Positions 37,001-44,614 of a stretch of DNA of 64,000 bases are shown here, in pieces. This DNA is from Cyclonatronum proteinivorum. GTDB lineage: Bacteria > Bacteroidota > Rhodothermia > Balneolales > Cyclonatronaceae. The notes beneath the pieces are model-generated. The model was given only the letters and a program-made list of their open reading frames with translations. It made no database searches and was not told the DNA's origin. Positions within the stretch are counted from its first letter, which is position 1. Every line of letters begins with the position of its first letter. Where the stretch lies: NCBI RefSeq assembly GCF_003353065.1, contig NZ_CP027806.1, positions 3,740,501-3,804,500 on the forward strand, in the 5' to 3' direction. A program made the translations under genes and the position numbers.

Positions 37001-37726
37001 AGTACACCCGGGGACCGGTTACTGGCGCCCTCTGGGGTTCGTACGGATCGTCAGCGCTGGCTGGCCTACTTCAATGAAAACCCTGATGCGGCTATTCAGC
37101 TACTCTATGAGGTGGTTGATCAGCAAAGGCTTAACTCTGCAGGCAATGAAGGAAGCTGGGAGCAGCTCAGCCTGCTTGGGGCTCTTATCAGAAAACAGCG
37201 TTTTCACCAAGCAGAGGCGTTTGGGCTGTCACTGCTGCAAACCACTGACGATGTGTTTAAAACCGCTGTGATGCGACGTTTGTTTTTCATGTACCTTACC
37301 GGAACTTCGAATGCACAGGGTGCACAGGCCATGTATGAGCAGCTCAGACAAGCCGGTGACGAGGGTGCATCCGACGGTAGTTTTGCTGTTCTCATGCAAA
37401 ATTTTCTGGGAAGTGAGTCCTCGCTGTCACAGCATGGTTCGGGTTCTGAGCAGATTGACAGCGCACTTCAGGTGGATTTACAGAACTACCCGAATCCTTT
37501 TAACCCGATTTCCCAAATTCAATACACCCTGCCTGCTGAGGCACAGGTACGCATCGATGTATTCAACGTAATGGGGCAGCGGGTAGCTACACTGGTTAAT
37601 GACAGGCTTAGGGCCGGGGTACACACCGCCACCTTCGATGGCAGCCGGCTGGCAAGCGGTTTGTACATTGCAAGAATGCAGCTCAACAATCAGGTGTACA
37701 CCCGTACCATGATGCTCGTGAAATAA
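34016..37726 (+). pseudogene. S8 subtilisin-like surface peptidase 4, interrupted by one in-frame TAA
   Basis: One continuous frame of 1236 codons broken only by TAA at 35156-35158, between NFGSH and DVVAPG. The signal peptide is at residues 1-33 and a prodomain follows. The S8 domain has IAVIDGGIDHNH (Asp 198), GADHGTAVAGIIG (His about 245), SAGNNN (oxyanion region) and, beyond the stop, GGTSAAAPVVSG (Ser about 406). A beta-helix stalk follows (repeats such as TFDGVLIENSQI; ENANHGIKLENTDI), then a helical part and the sorting domain LQNYPNPFNPISQIQYTLP to MMLVK. Without read-through the product has no catalytic Ser. The last ~200 bp are almost identical to those of peptidases 1 and 5, though the preceding stalk is unrelated at DNA level. 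Confidence 0.85.
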
Positions 37727-38505
37727 ACGGCTCTCCCCGCTGCGCACCCGCCCCGCCTACAGCGCCCTCAGCACCGCCTCCACATGGCTGACCATGCGGA
37801 GGTTGCTTTCGTGGGCGAGGCGGATGCGGCGGTCGGGGCCGATCAGGAAGGTCACGCGGCGGGTCAGCAGGCCGAAGAGGGTGCAGCCCCAGGCCCGGTG
37901 CACGGCGCCATCGGTATCGGAGATAAAGGTCAACCGACGACCGACCACCGACGACCGTCTGACAAGGACCCACTCCGCGCCCGGCCAAAACCCATTTTTT
38001 TACAGGGCTACAACTCATGCTCAGGCGTAGGGATCACTTGAAAGACATTGTTAAGGGCTGCCTGCCCCCTGCATCACAACACCAGGATAGCCATGTTAAA
38101 TTATATTAAAATTAAATGGGGGGGGGGGTAACCCGATTGACTTTTACAACTGACGCCCTTTTATTAAAAATGTTAATTCGTATGAAGAGGCCGGTCACAG
38201 GATTTCCGGCCGGAATCCTTTGCCGAAACTTCTGAAAATGGGAGTTGAGCGCAATTGAACGATGGGTTTGTCTTAAATCGGCTCCTTACCCTGTATTGAT
38301 CAGACCCCAATATACCCCCCCTAACCAGCTTACCCGGAGTTATTCATCTTTTTTTGATAAGGGCGGAAGCGATTATACTGTCGTTTTAGTGTCCTAAATG
38401 CGGTATAGTTTTAAACAGGAATGTACTGCAAGCCTATACCTGATTAAATGAAACGCCCCCCATTGCACAAGGTTTTGTGCCAAAACGGGGGCGCTCAGTT
38501 AACCG
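37727..38505 (+). repeat. Array cassette copy 4 (G11 tract)
   Basis: It starts after the peptidase 4 stop codon with the bcp fragment including its stop (minus strand, 37757-37923). The order is then as in copy 2: G11 tract (38118-38128), TTGACT after 8 bp, the GGCCGG/CCGGCC hairpin, a C7 tract near 38315, TATACT at 38374-38379, TAGTTTTAAACAGGAATGTA and the covarying hairpin. It is the closest relative of copy 2 over the full length. Confidence 0.85.
38454..38493 (+). promoter_or_regulatory. Structured hairpin upstream of the module 5 lipoprotein gene
   Basis: The outer stem CGCCCCC/GGGGGCG is perfect, with an inner stem GCACAA (38465-38470)/TTGTGC (38475-38480) and a GGTT loop. It is followed by CTCAGTTAACCG, shared with the copy at 25910-25949. 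It starts 100 bp upstream of the lipoprotein start codon. Confidence 0.55.
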
Positions 38506-38553
38506 CACATTAACTATATAAACCCACGAAAAAAAGTTTAATTACCCTACCCC

Positions 38554-39066
38554 ATGAAACACATAATCCATATCCAATTAATTACATTTATCACAATCTT
38601 ATTTATTTCTATAGGGTGTAACACTACGAGTTCAGAATCAAATAACCCGGATGAAGTTTTCGGCTATTGGAAATTAGACCGCATTGTCTATGAAACCGGT
38701 GAAGTGCTGCGCCCCGGCGATGGTGAAATAGAGGTTCCTGATATTGTTGAATTCTACTGGCTGGGTTTTCGCGATATCGATGTAGAGGCAGAAGGCGATA
38801 ATCGCAAACAACTTTCTGGCGGAGCTTACTGTAACTGGGCAGGTGGCTGGTTTACTGAAAAACCCGGACGCGAGCTGGATGTGACGCTGATCTGTTCCCG
38901 TGCTGTATGTGGTATTGCTACCGAGTTTTGTAGTGCAGTTACAACATCCTATTCATATGAGTTTAGAAGAGGAAATCTTCTTTTATCATTTGAACACCCA
39001 AGACAACAAGGAACAATTAGTGGCCAAGTAATTTTGTCAACCTTCAACCCAACTAATGGTGACTAA
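38554..39066 (+). CDS. Small lipoprotein of unknown function (module 5)
   Basis: 170 residues with a lipobox ISIGC (Cys 22). The mature part begins with an acidic linker and then FGYWKLDRIVYETGE, reminiscent of the WxL opening of META/lipocalin-like small beta proteins. Two Cys pairs (LICSRAVCGIATEFC) suggest disulfides. It ends YEFRRGNLLLSFEHP..GTISGQVIL, consistent with a beta-barrel or sandwich. The peptidase 5 start codon lies only 2 bp after its stop, implying translational coupling. Because of that, a peptidase-partner (inhibitor, chaperone or anchor) role is possible but not shown. Confidence 0.72.
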   Translation: MKHIIHIQLITFITILFISIGCNTTSSESNNPDEVFGYWKLDRIVYETGEVLRPGDGEIEVPDIVEFYWLGFRDIDVEAEGDNRKQLSGGAYCNWAGGWFTEKPGRELDVTLICSRAVCGIATEFCSAVTTSYSYEFRRGNLLLSFEHPRQQGTISGQVILSTFNPTNGD

Positions 39067-39068
39067 GT

Positions 39069-42000
39069 ATGAAACATTTACTCATTTTACTGGCGATTAT
39101 CCTGCTATCAGGCAATCTAATATTGCCTGCCCAACCGGCAAATCAGGACGAAGGCTTCCTGATCATGTTCGAACCGGATATAAAAGCCGAAGATGTATTT
39201 TCTAAAAATTTGTTTTTACAAGATGGTGAACTCATTATTGTTGAGCATTTTGAATATGTTAACATCTGGTGGGTGCAGCATCGTCCTCAAAAAACTACCC
39301 GTGAGGCGGCGCTCCAGCGGTTAAAGTCTGAGCCGGGAATCCGATATGCAGAACCGATCAGAAATCAGGTAACGTTGCGGGGAAGTATCCCGAATGATCC
39401 CTTGTTCTCCGATCAGTGGGGCATGAAAAATACAGGGCAGACCGGTGGTACTCCGGGCGCGGATATTTCCGCAACAAAAGCATGGCAGATCACACGTGGG
39501 GAAAGTTGGGGTACCCATGTACCTGTAGTTGCTGTAGTTGATAATGGCTTTCAGCAAAACCATCCCGATCTCGCGTTCCTGTCAGGCGGTTATAATGCCT
39601 ATGATGATAACTTTGATGTACCTGTAGCCGATCATGGTACTTTTGTCACAGGCATTCTTGGAGCGACGACCAATAATGGTACCGGTATAGCCGGAGTAAT
39701 GTGGGGAACGGAAGTATTTCCCGTTGCGGGAGCAGACACAAGCGAAACGGTGGTGGTGCGTGCGTATAACCACATACTCGGCCTGCGCCAACAGTATAAC
39801 AACTCCGGAGGTTCAAGCGGGAAGTTTATTGTGGCAACCAATTCGTCTTTTGGAGTAAATTTTGGAGAACCTGAAGATTACCCTTATTGGTGCGCCATGT
39901 ACGATGCCATGGGAGCAGCAGGTATTATAAGTGTTGCTGCAACTATAAATGCCAATGTAGATGTTGATCAAGTTGGCGATGTCCCTACGGCATGTGATTC
40001 GGACTACCTCATCACTGTAACTAATACTAATCACAATGATAACAGAAATACAAATGCGGGTTATGGAGCTCAAACCATAAACTTAGGTGCTCCGGGAACT
40101 AACATTAACTCTACGGTGACCACATCATCTGGTTCGTATGGTAGTAGGACGGGTACATCTATGGCAACACCACATGTAACAGGTACAATCGGATTGATAT
40201 ATTCGGTATTGTTAGATAGTCAGATTAGTAATAGTATTTCAAATCCGGGTCCACTTGCTCTGGAAATAAAAGATTTGATATTGAATTCTGTTGATCTCAA
40301 TTCAAGCTTAAATGGAATTACTACAACTGGAGGCCGACTGAATGCCTACAGCGCGATAAAAGCACTATTCCCAGTTAAGGTGCATAACCAGAACATTGCC
40401 GGCGGCACATTAAGCGATTGGACGTATGTAACAGGTAGCAGTACTATTTCATCCGGAGCAACAGTTACTGTTCCCTCCAATACTTTAATGTTCGTTAATG
40501 GAAATTTGAGTACTTCCGGAACTCGTTCCACAATTCGTGTGGAAGGCAAGCTTGTTATTAACAATGACCGCATCCTCACCAACACCCGCCTCGACATCCG
40601 CCCCGGTGGCCGGGCCATCATCCGCGATGGGGCCGATATCAACACCAATGGCGGTAATATTGTTATCGACCCGGGGGCAGAGCTGCAAGTGCTGGATAAT
40701 GTATCTATTGGGATGGATTCGGCGTCACTGCAAATCAATGGTGATGCTGTTATTGGCGATTCCTTTACATTTACTAATGGCCATATCTCTACTTCAAGCA
40801 GTTCCTCGTTATACATTGGAAATAATGCACAGCTTGAATTTGCTGAAACGCCGTCGGGTATACTTGCCATACAGGATCCGGGATTCGTAGTTCGTGGTGC
40901 ATTTTCAATATTGGGAAACTGTACCATGCAGCCCTATAACAACCAGTCGGGTGGGTGGCATGGCTTATCGCTGATAGGAAACGGAGCCAATGGGTCGTCA
41001 GTTTCAAACGCGCAGATATCCGGTTCCACGCATGGCGTACGCCTGATTGGAGTTCAGGATATCAACCTCTCAGGCACCCAAATCACAAATCATCAGACCG
41101 CCGGGCTGTTCATTTCAGGTTCAGATAATATCAACCTATATGAAATCATCGTTTCAGGGTCAGAAAATGACGGAATGGTTACTAATTCAGTCAACCATTA
41201 TAGTAAATTCGGCAAGCTCGCCCAATCGATTTGAGAATAACGACGGCGACGGTCTGGTGGCCGACGGTATTAGTTTTTTAACTTTCGACGGAGCGTCTGT
41301 GATTAAAAATAATCGCTACGGTGTTAAGGCGATTGATTCATGGGTAATATTGAGCGACACCCAGACGGGCGGCGGCGGAAGTATTTATAACAATACCGAC
41401 AAACATGTGGTAGCGCAGGGCGTCTCACAGGTTACCGCTCAGCAGTACTGGTGGGGCAGCGACCCGCCTGATTCCTCGATGTTTGACGAAAGTGTCTGGA
41501 GTATCATTGACTATTCCAACTGGCTGCAATTTCCGAATGTTCTCGTAGCAGGATCAATGACAGGTGCCCGCCAAAGTACACCGGTACCACCTCAACCCGG
41601 AGGCAACTTGCTGGGACAATTTATGGCCGAAGTTGAAAGACGGGGTAGCCGGCTTGCTGCGGCCAAAGCTCTTGCGGCCCACCCAAACGAGGCCCTTGCC
41701 CGGTTGGCCGGTTACATAGAACTTGGTGAATATATCCGTATGGGTTTGTATGTACAGGCTGTGGAAACCGCACAGGCATGGCTTGAGCAGCAGCCTTCCA
41801 CTAAAGAAATGAAGTACCTGTATCGCGGATTGTTTTCGGCTTACTTTTTCCTTGAAGAGTATAGAGCGGCAGAACTTGCGTATAAGAAGCTGGAACTTCT
41901 TCAGGATCCTTTACTTGTTCACTTCCGGGGCTTGCTTCCTGAAGATGATGTCATTATTGAATCCACCGATCTGCGCGACAAGCAAGCAATTGAAAAAGCT

Positions 42001-42255
42001 ATAGCCTTTACCAACTACCCCAACCCCTTCAACCCCACCTCCCTGATTGAATACACCCTGCCTGCTGAGGCACAGGTACGCATCGATGTATTCAACGTAA
42101 TGGGGCAGCGGGTAGCTACACTGGTTAATGACAGGCTTAGGGCCGGGGTACACACCGCCACCTTCGATGGCAGCCGGCTGGCAAGCGGTTTGTACATTGC
42201 AAGAATGCAGCTCAACAATCAGGTGTACACCCGTACCATGATGCTTGTGAAATAA
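39069..42255 (+). pseudogene. S8 subtilisin-like surface peptidase 5, split by the same +1 frameshift as peptidase 1
   Basis: The first frame 39069-41234 (721 residues) has a signal peptide (LLILLAIILLSGNLILP), a prodomain, VVAVVDNGFQQNH (Asp about 158), VADHGTFVTGILG (His 189) and GTSMATPHVTG (Ser about 364), then beta-helix repeats. From about 40600 it resembles peptidase 1, and from 40924 it is nearly identical to it. The frame shifts by +1 at about 41195-41234, as in peptidase 1, and the second frame stays open to the sorting domain and MMLVK at 42255. The N-terminal halves of peptidases 1 and 5 are only distantly related, so the gene is a mosaic. The start lies 2 bp after the lipoprotein gene. 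Confidence 0.85.
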
Positions 42256-42279
42256 ACGGCTATCCCCGCTGCGCACCCG
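40924..42279 (+). repeat. Segmental duplication, right copy (with 23851-25205)
   Basis: Nearly identical to the left copy. It differs at scattered positions (for example GGCTCGCCCAATCG against GCTCGGCCAATCG at the frameshift, and GTGGAAACCGCACAGGCATG against GTGCAAACCGCGCAGACGTG). It continues into the intact bcp gene, which marks this copy as the likely ancestral location of the peptidase-bcp junction. Confidence 0.85.
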
Positions 42280-42285
42280 CCCCGC

Positions 42286-42726
42286 CTACAGCGCCCTCAG
42301 CACCGCCTCCACATGGCTGTCCATGCGGAGCTTGCTTTCGTGGGCGAGGCGGATGCGGTGGTCGGGGCCGATCAGGAAGGTCACGCGGCGGGTCAGCAGC
42401 CCGAAGAGGGTGCAGCCCCAGACCCGGTGCACGGCGCCATCGGTATCGGAGAGCAGGGTAAACGGCAGCTCGTGTTTTTGGCGGAAAGCCGTGTGCGAGC
42501 GGGCATCATCCCGGCTAATGCCCGCAACCCGAACGCCCTTTGCCGTAATCCGGGCATAGTTATCCCGGAACGAGCAAGCCTGCCGCGTACAGCCGGGCGT
42601 ATCATCCTTCGGATAAAAAAACACCACCGCCGGACCCTCCGCAAGCAGTTCATTCAGGGAAACGAGGGTGCCATTTTGGTCGGGCAGGATGAAATCAGGA
42701 GCGATGTCGTTGGGCGCGAGAGGCAT
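42286..42726 (-). CDS. bcp: Thioredoxin-dependent thiol peroxidase (Bcp peroxiredoxin)
   Basis: 146 residues from ATG 42726 (MPLAPNDIAPDFILPDQNG). FYPKDDTPGCTRQACSFRD holds the peroxidatic Cys 46 and the nearby resolving Cys 51 typical of BCP/PrxQ. LLSDTDGAVHRVWG and VTFLIGPDHRIR complete the fold. It reduces hydroperoxides with thioredoxin electrons in the cytoplasm. An upstream in-frame ATG at 42759 lies inside the terminal repeat of a MITE-like element and is not favoured. This is the only intact bcp here; four 3' fragments of it are scattered through the array to the left. It converges with peptidase 5, with 30 bp between their stop codons. Confidence 0.94.
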   Translation of the reverse strand: MPLAPNDIAPDFILPDQNGTLVSLNELLAEGPAVVFFYPKDDTPGCTRQACSFRDNYARITAKGVRVAGISRDDARSHTAFRQKHELPFTLLSDTDGAVHRVWGCTLFGLLTRRVTFLIGPDHRIRLAHESKLRMDSHVEAVLRAL

Positions 42727-42752
42727 GGGGGAGTGGTTGGGTGCTTGTGTAG

Positions 42753-42981
42753 CCCGCATTATTCACAATTAAACAGAAATTATTTGCTAAATGAAAAGTT
42801 TAAATTTGGCTTAGTAAAAAAAACACCGGTAGCCCAAATTTGAGTGTGGTGTAAAGACTGCGAAATTTCCCCGCTGGCGGCGTTGAAGCTGAAAACTCAT
42901 GCTCAGGGTACTTAGGTACCCTTCCGCTGAGTTTTCAGCTTCGCCTTGCCAGCAAGAAAATTTCTTGGTGAATAATGCGGG
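42753..42981. mobile_element. MITE-like element A, 229 bp, with GTAG target duplication
   Basis: The ends are CCCGCATTATTCAC and its complement GTGAATAATGCGGG, flanked by GTAG on both sides (42749-42752 and 42982-42985). The right part has a long hairpin: GAAGCTGAAAACTCA against TGAGTTTTCAGCTTC, with GGGTACTTAGGTACCC inside. It has no open frame, so it is non-autonomous and needs a transposase from elsewhere. The insertion is 27 bp upstream of the bcp start codon and may supply or disturb its promoter. Confidence 0.85.
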
Positions 42982-43106
42982 GTAGGATTCAGGCTTTGGT
43001 AACAGCGTGGCAGATTGCTGCATTCAGCCAAAAGTTTTTGTTTGGCATGGATTTTTCGTGATGCTCCGCGATGGCTACCCCCCCCCGGGTTTGCGGACTT
43101 CCCGGA

Positions 43107-43195
43107 ACCCAAAAGCAAGGGGCTGGCCGCAGGCTTGGGATTTATCGGTGTGGCACTGCTGACCGTGATGTGCACGGGGTTCCCCCCAAAATAAT
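43107..43195 (-). repeat. Terminator-linked ~90-bp dispersed element, copy 6
   Basis: Read on the minus strand: TTTTGGGGGGAACCCCGTGC, ACATCACGGTCAGC, a variable middle, AATCCCAAGCCTGCGG, then CCCCTTGCTTTTGGG. It lies in the 330-bp gap between MITE A and the nuclease genes; nothing else is seen in that gap. Confidence 0.7.
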
Positions 43196-43312
43196 AAATG
43201 GGTAGCCTGTCACAGCGGCGGGATTCAGGGTACCCCGTGATTTTCGTAACGCTTCCTGCCAAAAGTGGATTCTTTTTAGGGTTTGGCTATTTTAGCAGAA
43301 AAAAACTTCCCG

Positions 43313-44614
43313 ATGCCCACTTTCCTTCTTACGGCTGATCTCCATCTCGGGCGGCGCGCGGCTGCTGCGCGGGGTACGGCCGTTTCTGAAACCGAACCCG
43401 AGCTGCTGCGCGCTTCGGAGAGCTGGCTGCGGCTGGTGCGCTATGCGGTGCAGCACAAGGCCGATGCCGTACTGATGGCCGGCGATGTGGTGGATGAGGC
43501 CTCCGGTTTCTTTGAGGCGTATGAGGCGCTTGCCGCGGGTTTTGCGCAGCTTCGTGACCACGGTATTCCGGTGTTTCTCACGGCGGGCAATCACGATTAT
43601 GAGGTGTTGCCGGCCCTGCTTGCGCAGCTCGGCGACCCGAATGTGCGGTTTTTGGGGAAAGGCGGAAGCTGGGAATCAGCGCTGCTCCGAACCCCCGACA
43701 CCGATATTCAGGTGATCGGCTGGTCGTTTCCGGACCGGTACCATCGGGATGATCCCCTTTTGAGCCTGCCGGACGGATTGGTTCGCGACGATATTCCGGT
43801 GATTGGCCTCGTACACGGCGATTATGCGGTGCCCAACAGTGTGTACGCGCCGCTTTCGCCGGCGCGGTTGCAGCAGGCTGGGGTGCTGGCCTGGGGGCTG
43901 GGCCACATTCACAAGCCGGAAGTGCTGCAGCCGCAGCATCCGTTTCTGGCGTACCCGGGTTCGCCGCTGGCGCTCACCCCTAAGGAAAGTGGAGCGCACG
44001 GGGCGGTTTTACTCCGGCTGGAGGGCGGCAGCATCGAACACCGCTTTCTGCCGCTATCGCCGGTCCGCTACGAAACCATCCGGGTACCGGCTTCGGGGAT
44101 TGCAACGGAAACCGGGCTCCGTGCGGCGGTCGGTCAGGCCCTTGATGCCTTCCTGCAGCCGCTCATGCCGGAGCTTTCTGCCCTGCGGCTGCTCGTAGCC
44201 GACTTCCGCTTTACCGGCACGCACGATCAGCCCGAAACCTTCGAAATGCTGCTGAGGAATCTGGGGGATGACCCCTTCCCACGCGGTGCCCTTGAGGTGA
44301 AGCCGCGTAGGTTCCTTTCGGAAGTTCAGCCGCCACTGCCACCCCTCGATGTGCTCGCAAGGGAGGCGGGGCCTGCCGGACTCCTCGCCTCACAGCTCCT
44401 GCTGCTGCGTGATGACCCCGAAAACAATGAAGCCCGTGACTTGCTCCGTGCGCTCACGGCCGGGTTTCCGGAAATTGCACATCATCAGACGTTCAGCCCC
44501 GTAGCCGGGGAACTGCCCGGGAGCACATCTCCCGAAACCCTGCGCCTTGTGCAGGAAGAAGCCCTGCGCCTGCTTACGGCTTTGATCCGGCAAAAGGAGG
44601 CGACTCATGGCTGA
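43313..44614 (+). CDS. SbcD/YhaO-type DNA repair exonuclease (metallophosphoesterase)
   Basis: 433 residues from ATG 43313 (MPTFLLTADLHLGRR), preferred over a TTG 30 bp upstream because the fold begins there. The five phosphoesterase motifs are in order: DLHLG, GDVVDE (about 54-59), AGNHDYE (about 88-94), LVHGDYAV (about 164-171) and GLGHIHKPE (about 196-204). This is the Mre11/SbcD nuclease family, which works with an SMC-like ATPase on DNA ends. The partner gene follows with an 8-bp overlap. It is closer to YhaO than to SbcD in partner type. Confidence 0.88.
   Translation: MPTFLLTADLHLGRRAAAARGTAVSETEPELLRASESWLRLVRYAVQHKADAVLMAGDVVDEASGFFEAYEALAAGFAQLRDHGIPVFLTAGNHDYEVLPALLAQLGDPNVRFLGKGGSWESALLRTPDTDIQVIGWSFPDRYHRDDPLLSLPDGLVRDDIPVIGLVHGDYAVPNSVYAPLSPARLQQAGVLAWGLGHIHKPEVLQPQHPFLAYPGSPLALTPKESGAHGAVLLRLEGGSIEHRFLPLSPVRYETIRVPASGIATETGLRAAVGQALDAFLQPLMPELSALRLLVADFRFTGTHDQPETFEMLLRNLGDDPFPRGALEVKPRRFLSEVQPPLPPLDVLAREAGPAGLLASQLLLLRDDPENNEARDLLRALTAGFPEIAHHQTFSPVAGELPGSTSPETLRLVQEEALRLLTALIRQKEATHG

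Larger units (their letters stand above)
19200..42760 (+). other. Five-module array of envelope genes plus S8 surface peptidases, bounded by bcp
   Basis: Five successive modules run left to right, each with one or two exported non-peptidase genes followed by a subtilisin-like peptidase gene: (1) 19980-25181, (2) 26006-28988, (3) 29676-31143, (4) 32019-37726, (5) 38554-42255. Modules 1, 2, 4 and 5 are preceded by a shared cassette (about 19228, 25182, 31145 and 37727) containing a 3' fragment of bcp. Module 3 has only a degenerate version near 29170-29300. The intact bcp gene closes the array. All peptidase genes carry lesions. The layout is most simply explained by repeated tandem duplication with a break inside bcp, followed by divergence and gene conversion (inference). 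The array is more AT-rich than the flanking genes. Confidence 0.75.

Noticed and set aside
42727-42759. Longer N-terminus for Bcp from ATG 42759
   Set aside because: That ATG lies in the terminal repeat of MITE A; the conserved fold starts at ATG 42726.
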